Assembly (NCBI RefSeq): GCF_039839375.1
Contig: NZ_JBDOQU010000019.1
Location: 18,220-82,219, forward strand
DNA: 64,000 nt
Direction of reading: 5' to 3'
From: JBDOQU01 sp039839375
GTDB taxonomy: Bacteria > Pseudomonadota > Alphaproteobacteria > DSM-16000 > Inquilinaceae
Part shown: piece by piece, positions 1 through 8,048 of the stretch
Layout: each line of letters starts with the position of its first letter
Position numbering within the stretch: position 1 is the first letter of the stretch
Notes under the pieces: generated by a model
Told to the model about the DNA's origin: nothing
Databases searched by the model: none
Seen by the model: the letters and a program-made list of their open reading frames with translations, nothing else
Translations under genes and position numbers: made by a program

Positions 1-12
1 CGTGAAGGCCGC

Positions 13-933
13 CTAAACCGCCGACCGTTTGAGCGCGGCGGCGGGCTCCGCGATGGCGATGCCGCCGACGGTCTGGACGGACAGGCTGCCCCGGCGGACG
101 CCGGCGTCCAGACAGTCGGCCAGGCCGCGCCCGTCCAGCCACCCGTCGATGAAGCCGGCGTCGAAGGCGTCGCCCGCGCCGGTCGTGTCTATGGCGGTGG
201 TGGGCGGAGCCGGTTTGCGGAAGCGACGGCCGCCGGCTTCCGCCACCGCGCCGTCCTTGCCCAGCTTGACGGCGGCGGCCGGGAAGCGTCCGGCCAGGAT
301 CGTCAGGGCTTCCTCCGCGTCCTCCGCGCCGGTTATCGCACTGGCCTCCTCCGCGTTGGGCAGGAAGATGTCCACCCCTGCGCAGCGTTCCATCAGGCCG
401 GGATCGCCGATCAGCCGGTCATCCCAGCTCGGGTCCAGCGACACCGACAGGCCCTTCGCCTTGGCGCGGCGGACCAGATCCGGAATCTCATCCAGCGTCG
501 CGTATTCTGCGATGTGAAGGTGCCGGACGCCGGGGGAGGAGAGGGCGGCGTCGAGCGTCGCGGGCAGCGCGCGCCCGGCCCTGCGGGAGAGGAAGCCGCG
601 CTCCCCCTCCTGCACCATGGCGACGGTCAGTTGCGGGCCGGCGTCGGGCGCGCGTTCGACGAAGGCGAGGTCGACCCCGCTCCAGGACAAAGGCTGCTCC
701 AGCGCGAGCGACAGCGGATCGACGCCCAGGCGTGAGACGAGCCGCGCCGGACGGCCGAGCGCGACCAGATGCGCCGCGACGATGAACGCACCGCCGCCCG
801 GCGTGATCGCCACATCCTCGGCGAACCGCTCGCGGCCCAGCGCCGGCAAGGCCTTCAGCCCCGTGAACACCAGATCGCAATAGATGCGGCCGATCGAAAG
901 AACGGCCCCACGGGAATTCCTGTCATTGCTCAT
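13..933 (-). CDS. PfkB-family carbohydrate kinase
   Basis: This 306-residue protein is a ribokinase/PfkB-type sugar kinase, which uses ATP to phosphorylate a sugar or sugar acid in the cytoplasm. The N-terminal glycine-rich sugar-binding stretch (TPGGGAF, about residue 45) and the C-terminal signature DTTGAGDAF, with the catalytic-base Asp, are both intact, and the length is normal for the family. Its ATG overlaps the stop of the upstream ATPase gene by 4 bp (ATGA), so it is the last visible gene of the transporter operon; 12 bases further the window ends. The substrate cannot be read from the sequence. Context suggests it phosphorylates the product released from the imported compound. Confidence 0.9.
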   Translation of the reverse strand: MSNDRNSRGAVLSIGRIYCDLVFTGLKALPALGRERFAEDVAITPGGGAFIVAAHLVALGRPARLVSRLGVDPLSLALEQPLSWSGVDLAFVERAPDAGPQLTVAMVQEGERGFLSRRAGRALPATLDAALSSPGVRHLHIAEYATLDEIPDLVRRAKAKGLSVSLDPSWDDRLIGDPGLMERCAGVDIFLPNAEEASAITGAEDAEEALTILAGRFPAAAVKLGKDGAVAEAGGRRFRKPAPPTTAIDTTGAGDAFDAGFIDGWLDGRGLADCLDAGVRRGSLSVQTVGGIAIAEPAAALKRSAV

Positions 934-2033
934 CGGCGGCCGAGCGCCCGTTCGTTTGCCTTGTCGAAAAAGTAGAGCGCCTCCGTCGAGGCCCGCACCT
1001 GCACGCGGTCGCCCGGCGAGGGGACGCCCTTGGGCGGGGCCGTGGCGATAAGCGGCGCGCCGTCCACCTCCAGATGCACCAGCGCCTCCGATCCCAGCGG
1101 CTCGATCACCGTGACCATGCCCTGGAGCGAGAGCGCACCGGTCCCGCCGTCGACCGGCGGGGCCACCGTCAAATCCTGCGGCCGGACGCCCAGCAGGATG
1201 TCCCGGCCCGCCACTGCTTCCCCGACCAGCGCGGACGCCGGAAGGGCTGCCTTCCGCCCGCCGATCTCGACGGAGGGCGCGCCGCCCTCTCCGGAAAGGC
1301 GCGCGGGCAGCAGGTTCATGGTCGGGCTGCCGATGAAGCGCGCTGTGAACACGTCGACGGGATTCTCATAGATCTCGGTCGGCGTGCCGACCTGCAGGAT
1401 ATGGCCGTCCCGCATCACGACGATCCGGTCGGCCAGCGTCATCGCCTCCACCTGGTCGTGGGTCACGAAGACGATGGTCGTGCCCAGCCGCTGGTGAAGC
1501 TTCTTGATCTCCAGCCGCATCTGGGCGCGAAGCTGCGCGTCCAGGTTGGACAGCGGCTCGTCGAACAGGAAGGCGGCGGGATCGCGCACCATGGCGCGCC
1601 CGATCGCCACCCGCTGGCGCTGGCCGCCCGAAAGCTCGGCCGGGCGACGCTCCAGAAGATCCTCCAGCCCCAGGACCGCGGCCGTCTTCTCGATCCGCTC
1701 CCGCTTCTCCGCCGGGGACAGCTTCGCGGTATGGAGCCCGAACCCGATATTCTTCGCCACGCTCATATGCGGATAGATCGCATAGTTCTGGAACACCATC
1801 GCGATGTTCCGCTCCTTGGGCTCGCGCTGGTTCACCACCTGCCCGTCGATCCGGATGTCGCCGCTGGAGATGTCCTCAAGCCCCGCGATCATCCTCAGCG
1901 TCGTCGACTTGCCGCAGCCCGATGGCCCGACCAGGACGACGAACTCCCCATCCTGCACCGTCAGGTCGATGCCGTGGACGGCGGTCACCTTGCCGTATTT
2001 CTTGACCAGCTTCGTCAGTTCGATGACGGCCAT
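930..2033 (-). CDS. ABC transporter ATP-binding protein, MalK/UgpC type
   Basis: A 367-residue ATPase that energises a carbohydrate importer at the inner face of the membrane. Walker A (GPSGCGKSTT, about residues 37-46), the ABC signature LSGGQRQRVAIGRA and Walker B ending FLFDEPLSNLD are intact. The C-terminal 130 residues fit the TOBE/regulatory domain of the MalK/UgpC subclass (CUT1 family). Its start codon overlaps the stop of the lyase gene by 1 bp (TAATG) and its stop overlaps the PfkB start, so it is translationally coupled on both sides. Its transmembrane partners are the two permeases at 3523-5332; the lyase gene sits between ATPase and permeases in the same operon. Confidence 0.95.
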   Translation of the reverse strand: MAVIELTKLVKKYGKVTAVHGIDLTVQDGEFVVLVGPSGCGKSTTLRMIAGLEDISSGDIRIDGQVVNQREPKERNIAMVFQNYAIYPHMSVAKNIGFGLHTAKLSPAEKRERIEKTAAVLGLEDLLERRPAELSGGQRQRVAIGRAMVRDPAAFLFDEPLSNLDAQLRAQMRLEIKKLHQRLGTTIVFVTHDQVEAMTLADRIVVMRDGHILQVGTPTEIYENPVDVFTARFIGSPTMNLLPARLSGEGGAPSVEIGGRKAALPASALVGEAVAGRDILLGVRPQDLTVAPPVDGGTGALSLQGMVTVIEPLGSEALVHLEVDGAPLIATAPPKGVPSPGDRVQVRASTEALYFFDKANERALGRR

Positions 2034-3526
2034 TATTCCTCTCCCATCAGGGCTGCGAAGCGGTCGGACCGCTCCCTCGCGGCCGTCTTCTCATGCTCTT
2101 CCGCCGCGCGCGCCGTCTCGTCGAAGCCGGAAAGCCGGCTGCGGTAGCCGTCCAGCGCGGCGGCAAGCGGCTTCGGCGCCGGGCCGCCGAAACGGTCGCG
2201 GACGGCGACGAAATGTTCCGGCGACACGATCTCCGCGAAGGTTCCGGCGTCGATCGCGGAAGGGCGGCCGACAGCCTTTTCGAAGGTTCGGATAAACGGC
2301 TCGTAGCCGTCCGCGCCCAGATCGCCCGCCTTCTCCGTCACCGCCCGCGCCACGGCCGCCGCGACTTCATGGGCCTCCCGGAAGGAAAGCCCCTCCCGCC
2401 GCACCAGGCTGTCGGCCAGTTCGGTGATGGTGACGGCGCTGCGGCGGATATTCTCCGCCACCCGGGCTTCGTTGACGCGCAGATCGGCGACCAGCGCCGC
2501 CAGCAGGTCCAGCACGCGGGAGGCGGAGCGGAACGCCTCGTATCCCATCGCCTGCGTCTCGCCCTCGCTGTCGTTCATGTCGGTGAAGGGCGTGTTGTGC
2601 ATCACCGTCAGCATGGCGTGCGCACGGCCGGCAGTCTGGGAGGCGAGATGGCGCAGATGCTCGATCGGCACCGGATTGCGCTTCTGCGGCATGATCGAGG
2701 ATATCTGGACGAAGGCGTTGGGCACGTAGATCTGCCCGACCTCGAAGCTGGTCCAGAACTGAAGGTCCTGGATCGGCCGGCCCAGATGCAGGAACATCAG
2801 CTCCATCGCGCCATAGGTCGCCGTCACATAATCCACGGCCGCAATGCAGCTATAGGAGTTCTCCAGCGGCCGGCTGAATCCCAGCAGCGTCGCCACGCGC
2901 TCCCGGTCGATCGGAAAGCCGGAGGTCGTGATCGCCGCCGCTCCCATGGGGCAGAGGTCGACGATCCGCCGCGCGTCCTCAACCCGTTCGATATCCCGTA
3001 GCAGCACCTCGATCACCGCCGACAGATAATGCCCGAAGGTCGTCGGCTGCGCCGGCTGGCCGTGAGTGTAGGCGACGATCAGCGTCCCGGCCTGCCGCTC
3101 CGCGGCGTCGATCAGCGTCGCCGCCAGATGGCGCGCCTTGCCCAGCAGAAGGTCGATCTCCGCCTTCAGCGCCAGCTTGAACAGCGTGTGGTCGATGTCG
3201 TTGCGTGACCGGGCGGTGTGCAGCCGGCCGGCGATGTCGGGTCCCAGCCGCCTTTTCAGCTCGGCTTCGATCAGGAAGAAGAAATCCTCCACCTCGCCGG
3301 TATAGGTGAGGTCGGCGACATTCACCTCCCGGTCGATCGCGTCCAGCGCGCGGGCGATCTCCCGAGCCTGCCGGTGGTCGAGGATCCCGGTCTCCGCAAG
3401 CATGATCAGATGGGCGCGGTCGATCGCCCTGAACCCGTCCACATGATGCGCCTTCGCGCCGTCGAACAGCGGCCGGAGGACGGTCTCCTTGTAGACCGGG
3501 TCGGGAAAGCGGCTGTCGTCCTTCAT
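2033..3526 (-). CDS. Argininosuccinate lyase/fumarase superfamily C-N lyase
   Basis: A 497-residue enzyme of the argininosuccinate lyase/aspartase superfamily, which removes fumarate-type products by C-N (or C-O) beta-elimination. Superfamily motifs are present: TARSRND (about residues 104-110), THGQPAQPTT (154-163) and the flexible catalytic loop SSIMPQKRNP (276-285). It differs from a housekeeping ArgH: the SRND motif continues IDHTLFK instead of the usual QVATDLR, and the loop has QKRNP instead of QKKNP. I chose the ATG at 3526 because it overlaps the permease stop (ATGA) and starts where homology begins; an upstream in-frame extension covers the permease in another frame. Being inside a sugar ABC operon, it probably cleaves an imported amino-acid or succinyl conjugate rather than argininosuccinate. 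EDDS lyase is a precedent for superfamily members with such roles. Confidence 0.8.
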   Translation of the reverse strand: MKDDSRFPDPVYKETVLRPLFDGAKAHHVDGFRAIDRAHLIMLAETGILDHRQAREIARALDAIDREVNVADLTYTGEVEDFFFLIEAELKRRLGPDIAGRLHTARSRNDIDHTLFKLALKAEIDLLLGKARHLAATLIDAAERQAGTLIVAYTHGQPAQPTTFGHYLSAVIEVLLRDIERVEDARRIVDLCPMGAAAITTSGFPIDRERVATLLGFSRPLENSYSCIAAVDYVTATYGAMELMFLHLGRPIQDLQFWTSFEVGQIYVPNAFVQISSIMPQKRNPVPIEHLRHLASQTAGRAHAMLTVMHNTPFTDMNDSEGETQAMGYEAFRSASRVLDLLAALVADLRVNEARVAENIRRSAVTITELADSLVRREGLSFREAHEVAAAVARAVTEKAGDLGADGYEPFIRTFEKAVGRPSAIDAGTFAEIVSPEHFVAVRDRFGGPAPKPLAAALDGYRSRLSGFDETARAAEEHEKTAARERSDRFAALMGEE

Positions 3527-4392
3527 CCCTTGAGTCCCGCCAGCATGACGCCGCGCACGATATAGCGTTGCAGCAGAAGGAAGACGACCAGGGTCGGGAT
3601 CGTCGCCAGGCTGGCGCCGGTCATGATCTTCTCCCATTGGATGGCCTGCTCCACGGCGAAGCTCGCCAGCCCGACGGGCAGCGTGTAAAGCTCCTTGCTG
3701 GTGGTGACGATCAGCGGCCAGAGGAAAGCAGTCCAGTTGCCCAGGAAGGTGAAGATCGCCAGCGCCGACAGGGCCGGCGTCACCAGCGGCATGGCGATCC
3801 GCCACCAGATCTGGAACTCATTCAGCCCGTCGATGCGCGCCGCCTCGATGAAATCGTCGGGCACCGTCTCGAAGAACTGCTTCATCAGGAAGGTGCCGAA
3901 AGCGGTCATCATGCCGGGGAACATGATGCCCCAATAGCTGTCCAGCCAGCCGAAATCCCGCGCCATCAGATACCAGGGGATGACCAGCATCTCCGTCGGG
4001 ATCATCAGGGTCGACAGGATGGCGATGAAGACGACGTACCGGCCCCGGAAGCGGTATTTCGCCAGCGTGTAGCCGACCAGGCTGTCGAAGAAGACGTTCG
4101 ACAGGGTGACGATGGTGGCGATGCCCATGGAGTTGACGAACCAGCGCAGGAACCGCCCGTCGGCCAGCACGTCGACATAGTTGGCGAACGTCACGTCCTG
4201 CGGGATGAGGCGCAGGTCGTAGACGTCGGCCGCCGGCTTCAGCGAGGTGGAGAGCATGAACGCCAGCGGCGTGATCATGATCAGCCCGCCGATGAACAGC
4301 AGCGTCCAGGCGACGATACGGCCGGGTGACGGCATCCTGACGCCCAGGAACCGGTCGCCGGTTGTGACGAGCGTGTCGGTAGCGGCGGTCAT
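3523..4392 (-). CDS. ABC sugar transporter permease, MalG/UgpE type
   Basis: A 289-residue inner-membrane permease of the CUT1 carbohydrate importer class. Six hydrophobic segments are visible, starting with one at about residues 27-49. The cytoplasmic coupling loop EAARIDGLNEFQIWWRIAMP (about residue 185 onward) carries the EAA motif that contacts the ATPase. The C-terminus ends shortly after the last membrane helix (GVMLAGLKG), which is typical of MalG-like subunits. It begins 1 bp after the stop of the partner permease and its stop overlaps the lyase start. It works with the MalF-type permease, the binding protein and the MalK-type ATPase in this operon. Confidence 0.93.
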   Translation of the reverse strand: MTAATDTLVTTGDRFLGVRMPSPGRIVAWTLLFIGGLIMITPLAFMLSTSLKPAADVYDLRLIPQDVTFANYVDVLADGRFLRWFVNSMGIATIVTLSNVFFDSLVGYTLAKYRFRGRYVVFIAILSTLMIPTEMLVIPWYLMARDFGWLDSYWGIMFPGMMTAFGTFLMKQFFETVPDDFIEAARIDGLNEFQIWWRIAMPLVTPALSALAIFTFLGNWTAFLWPLIVTTSKELYTLPVGLASFAVEQAIQWEKIMTGASLATIPTLVVFLLLQRYIVRGVMLAGLKG

Positions 4393-4393
4393 G

Positions 4394-5332
4394 TCAGCGA
4401 TCCCTCAGGATGCGGAGCTGGACGAGGGAGATCACCAGCAGGACGATGAAGAGCACGACCGTCTGGGCGGCCGCATAGCCCATCTCGAAGGAACTGAAGG
4501 CGGTCTGGTAGATCAGCAGCACCAGCGGCTTGGTGGAGTTGAGGGGGCCGCCCGGATCGTTGGAGGTCATGTTGTAGACCTGGTCGAAGATCCGCAGGAA
4601 CCCGATCGAGGAGAAGACGACCAGGAAGACGATGGTCGGCTTCAAGAGAGGCAGGGTGATCCGCGTCAGGATGGTCCAGTCGGACACCCCGTCGATGCGC
4701 GCCGCCTCGTAATAGGTGGACGGGATCGCCCGCAGCCCGGCCATGAAGATCACGATCTGGAAGCCCAGCCCCGCCCAGACCGCCGGTGCCAGGACTGCCG
4801 GCAGGGCCTGTGTCGTGGATCGCAGGAAGGGCTGTTGCGGCAGGCCGAGGCTCGCCAGCACATCGTTGATGAGGCCGATGGGCACGGGCTGATAGAACCA
4901 GCGCCAGACCCAGGCCATCGCGGCTGCCGTCGTCAGGAACGGCAGGAAATAGAGCGCCCGGATGAAGCCGTGCATGAAGCGCACGCGGTCCAGGTAATAG
5001 GCTACCGTGAAGGAGATCAGCAGGCTGACCGGCGTGCCGAGAATGAGGTAGGCGAAGGTGTTCCGGAAGACTTCCCAGAACACCGGATCCTGCGCCAGCC
5101 GCATGTAGTTGTCGAAGCCGATATAGCCCGGCGGCCGGAACAGGTTCCAGTCGGTGAGCGACAGGCGAAACGCATCCAGCGTCGGCCAGAACCGGATCAC
5201 CGAATAGAAGAGGACGGGCAGGGCGAGGAAGGTCCACGCCCAGACCACCTGCTTCTGACGCAACGAGAGGCGGCGCCAGGCTCGGCCTCGGAGCGACGTA
5301 TGCCCGGCCCCGCCTTTCGTTTCGTCGGTCAT
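4394..5332 (-). CDS. ABC sugar transporter permease, MalF/UgpA type
   Basis: A 312-residue inner-membrane permease, the first of the two permeases of this CUT1-type importer. A cytoplasmic N-terminus rich in Arg/Lys precedes the first membrane helix (about residues 33-49). The coupling loop EAARIDGVSDWTILTRITLP (about residue 210 onward) is the EAA motif for ATPase contact. The length and layout match UgpA/LacF-type subunits, without the large periplasmic domain of enteric MalF. It follows the binding-protein gene after 13 bp and precedes the second permease by 1 bp, so it is clearly operonic. Confidence 0.93.
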   Translation of the reverse strand: MTDETKGGAGHTSLRGRAWRRLSLRQKQVVWAWTFLALPVLFYSVIRFWPTLDAFRLSLTDWNLFRPPGYIGFDNYMRLAQDPVFWEVFRNTFAYLILGTPVSLLISFTVAYYLDRVRFMHGFIRALYFLPFLTTAAAMAWVWRWFYQPVPIGLINDVLASLGLPQQPFLRSTTQALPAVLAPAVWAGLGFQIVIFMAGLRAIPSTYYEAARIDGVSDWTILTRITLPLLKPTIVFLVVFSSIGFLRIFDQVYNMTSNDPGGPLNSTKPLVLLIYQTAFSSFEMGYAAAQTVVLFIVLLVISLVQLRILRDR

Positions 5333-5345
5333 GACGCTTGCAACC

Positions 5346-6605
5346 CTACTGAGCGTAATAGGCGTCGAGCAGTTCCTGCTCGGCCTCGGCGGCCTGGGTC
5401 AGCGATTCCTGCGGATCCTGGCCCTCGATCAGGATGCGGTTGGTCATGTCGATCGTGACCTGGCGCTGGGCGGCCTCATCCACGAACAGGGTGGTGTGGG
5501 CGTAGTCGAGCGCCTTGAGGAAGGGGCCATAGATCGGGTCGGACAGGTTCTCCTCCGTCAGCGCGACCTCGCGCCGGGCCGGAAGCTCGCCGACCACGTC
5601 CAGCCACAGTTGCATCGCCTCAGGGGAGGAAATGTAGGTCAGGAACTTGACGGCCGCCTCCAACTCCTCGCCTTCCGCCTGGGCGGTGATGGCGTTGGCC
5701 CAGTAGCTGGCGTAGTTCGACCGCAGCCCGTCGGCGTTGGCCGGCAGTTCCGTCACGCCCCATTCGAAGCTGTCGATCGTCTCGAACGATCCCAGCCGGA
5801 AGGTGCCGTCGATGGTCATGGCGGCGCGTCCGGCGCGGAAGGCGGCCTGCGCCTCGTCCATGAAGCCGACCTGCCCGACCTCGTGTTCGGTCTGAAGGTC
5901 GATATAGAACTGGAGCGCCTCCAGCCCCGCCTCGCTGTCATAGGTCACGGTGCGGTAATTGTCGGCATAGGGCTCGCCGCCGAACTGGCGGACCAGCACC
6001 TCTCGCCACCATTGATGGTCCTGCCCGGCCATGTCCATGGCGAGGCCGGCGGAGATCATGTTGCCGGCGGAATCGAACTGCACGGTCTGCTTGGCCGCGG
6101 CGACGAACTCCTCCAGGGTCTGGGGCGGGTTCTCCGGGTCCAGGCCGGCCTCTTCGAACAGCGTCTTGTTGTAGAAGAGGGCGAGCGACCGGACGGCCGT
6201 GGGCAGCCCGTAATATTCGCCGTCTCGCTTCATCGCCTCGACGATCGGGAAGAACTCCGTCTCGATCATCTCATGCGGGAAGGCGTCCTGCGGCAGCGGC
6301 TGGACGATGCCGGCATTCACGAAATTGTCCAACCAGCCATAGAAGAGCTGGACCACGTCAGGCCCGATGCCGGCGATGGACGCGGCGGCGACCTTGGTCT
6401 GATAGTCGGCGTAGGGGAAGGTGGTGTGAACGACGGTGATGTCCGGGTTCTCGGCCTCGAACCGCTCGATCAACTGGTCCATCGCGTCGACGCGCGTCTC
6501 ATAGACATACTGCCAGTATTCGATCTCGACCGCCTGGGCCGCTGTCGTCGTCATGAGGCCGACGCCAAGGCCTAGGCCCATAAGTATTCCGCGATTGCCA
6601 CGCAT
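5346..6605 (-). CDS. Extracellular solute-binding protein (family 1)
   Basis: A 419-residue periplasmic binding protein that captures the substrate for the ABC importer encoded downstream. A signal peptide is evident: a short basic start (MRGNRG), a hydrophobic core, then AQA as a likely cleavage site near residue 24. The mature protein opens with VEIEYWQYV and contains YGLP and DGTFRLG segments typical of family-1 sugar-binding proteins. I chose the ATG at 6605 because GGGAGG lies about 9 bases upstream and the signal peptide starts there; longer in-frame versions would bury the signal. It is the first gene of the minus-strand operon, transcribed away from the ROK regulator. Confidence 0.92.
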   Translation of the reverse strand: MRGNRGILMGLGLGVGLMTTTAAQAVEIEYWQYVYETRVDAMDQLIERFEAENPDITVVHTTFPYADYQTKVAAASIAGIGPDVVQLFYGWLDNFVNAGIVQPLPQDAFPHEMIETEFFPIVEAMKRDGEYYGLPTAVRSLALFYNKTLFEEAGLDPENPPQTLEEFVAAAKQTVQFDSAGNMISAGLAMDMAGQDHQWWREVLVRQFGGEPYADNYRTVTYDSEAGLEALQFYIDLQTEHEVGQVGFMDEAQAAFRAGRAAMTIDGTFRLGSFETIDSFEWGVTELPANADGLRSNYASYWANAITAQAEGEELEAAVKFLTYISSPEAMQLWLDVVGELPARREVALTEENLSDPIYGPFLKALDYAHTTLFVDEAAQRQVTIDMTNRILIEGQDPQESLTQAAEAEQELLDAYYAQ

Positions 6606-6737
6606 TCCGATTGTCCTCCCTGTCGGGGCGCACGGATGCTTCCCCGCGCGCGGTTTTTCTGCAACTCGCCCTTCCCGGGGCTGAACCCCCGAGACTGAAC
6701 CAGCGTGTCGCGGAGGGCGGGGCGGAGTCAATAAATT

Positions 6738-6760
6738 AAATCACTTGAGTTGAGTTATTT
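6738..6760. promoter_or_regulatory. Candidate ROK-repressor operator in the divergent gap
   Basis: An imperfect palindrome, AAATCACT - 7 bases - AGTTATTT, whose arms match at 7 of 8 positions, lies in the most AT-rich part of the 207-bp gap between the binding-protein gene (minus) and the ROK regulator gene (plus). The spacer and right arm also hold the tandem TTGAGTTGAG. AT-rich palindromes of this size are usual targets of NagC/Mlc-like ROK proteins. The position would allow control of both arms. The assignment is inferred from symmetry and location. Confidence 0.5.
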
Positions 6761-6812
6761 CTTTTCGCATCCTTTCGTGAGCTGACATTACGCCGGCACA
6801 AACGGGACGATC

Positions 6813-8048
6813 ATGGTCAGAAAACGAAACGGACGTGCCGGCGGGCTGGCGATCGGCAATAATCCGGGACGCAGCCGGTCGCACAATCGGCGCGTCGTGC
6901 TGGAGGCGATCAGGCTGCACGGGCCGGCCGGACGGGCGGAGATCGCGCGCCTCAGTCACCTCACCGCGCAGGCTGTCTCCAACATCGCCGGAGAGCTGAT
7001 CGAGGAAGGGCTTCTGATCGAACAGGGCCGGCTGCGGACGGGCAGGGGCCAGCCGCCCGTCCAGCTTGCGGTCAATCCCGATGGCGGCACGACCGTCGGG
7101 GTGGAGATCGCCGCCGACCACATCGTCATGGTGCTGGTCGATCTTGCCGGCAACAAGCGGGCGGAACGCTTCATCGCCGCGCCCAACGCCGATCCGGCGC
7201 ACACCCTTCCCCTTTTGACGGATGGAATCGCGGAACTCCGCCAGAACGGGACGGGAACCGTTGGCCGGTCGCTCGGCATCGGCGTGGTCATGCCGGGCCC
7301 GTTCGAGATCGAGGGGTTGAGCTCCGTCGGTCCCACGACCCTGCCGGGCTGGGCCGGGATCGACGCCGCCTCGGTCATCGCGGAGGCGACGGGCGAGGCC
7401 GTTACGGTGGAGAACGACGCGACCGCCGCCGCGGTGGGAGAACGGCTCCACGGCGTCGCCCGGGACGTGCGCGATTTCTGCCTCGTCTATTTCGGCGTCG
7501 GCCTCGGGCTCGGTATCGTCGTCGACGGCAGGCCCTATCGCGGCGCCTTCGGCAATGCAGGGGAGGTGGGACACCTGACCGTAGTCCCGAACGGCAAGCC
7601 CTGCTTCTGCGGCAACCGGGGCTGCCTGGAGCGCTACGCGTCGCTTTATGCCCTTCAGGAACGGTTCAGGGAATCCGGCCGCGCGCTTACCGACCTATCC
7701 GACCTCCATCGCACCGGCGATCCGCTGCTGCTGGATTGGCTGGACGAGGCGGCGCGCCATCTGGCGCCGATGGTCGCGTTGCTGGAGAATCTGTTCGATC
7801 CCCAGACCGTCATTTTCGCCGGCACGCTTCCCGATGTGGTCATCGATGCGCTGATCGACCGCATGACTCCGCTTCCCCTCTCCGTCGCTAGCCGCCGCCG
7901 CGCGATGGCCCGCGTGATGCGCGGGGAATCCGGCCAGTACGCCGCCGCCTTGGGGGCGGCTGCCCTGCCGCTTCTGGAGACCCTCACCCCCAAGCTCGAT
8001 ATGGCGCCGGTCGCCGTGAAAGGAGATGCCCATGCCGTCGGATCGTGA
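6813..8048 (+). CDS. ROK-family transcriptional regulator
   Basis: A 411-residue regulator with an N-terminal winged helix (about residues 20-80; RAEIARLSHLTAQAVSNI looks like the recognition helix region) followed by a ROK sugar-kinase fold. The Asp-containing segment VENDATAAAVGE and the zinc motif CFCGNRGCLERYAS are intact, so it likely senses a sugar or sugar phosphate. It is divergent to the ABC transporter operon and overlaps the PIG-L gene by about 17 bp, so it is probably a local repressor of both arms. Whether it keeps kinase activity is unclear; proteins with the DNA-binding domain are usually regulators. Confidence 0.9.
   Translation: MVRKRNGRAGGLAIGNNPGRSRSHNRRVVLEAIRLHGPAGRAEIARLSHLTAQAVSNIAGELIEEGLLIEQGRLRTGRGQPPVQLAVNPDGGTTVGVEIAADHIVMVLVDLAGNKRAERFIAAPNADPAHTLPLLTDGIAELRQNGTGTVGRSLGIGVVMPGPFEIEGLSSVGPTTLPGWAGIDAASVIAEATGEAVTVENDATAAAVGERLHGVARDVRDFCLVYFGVGLGLGIVVDGRPYRGAFGNAGEVGHLTVVPNGKPCFCGNRGCLERYASLYALQERFRESGRALTDLSDLHRTGDPLLLDWLDEAARHLAPMVALLENLFDPQTVIFAGTLPDVVIDALIDRMTPLPLSVASRRRAMARVMRGESGQYAAALGAAALPLLETLTPKLDMAPVAVKGDAHAVGS

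Noticed and set aside
2033..3526. Housekeeping argH
   Set aside because: Motif differences and its place inside an ABC sugar operon make arginine synthesis less likely, though a genome-wide check for another argH is needed.
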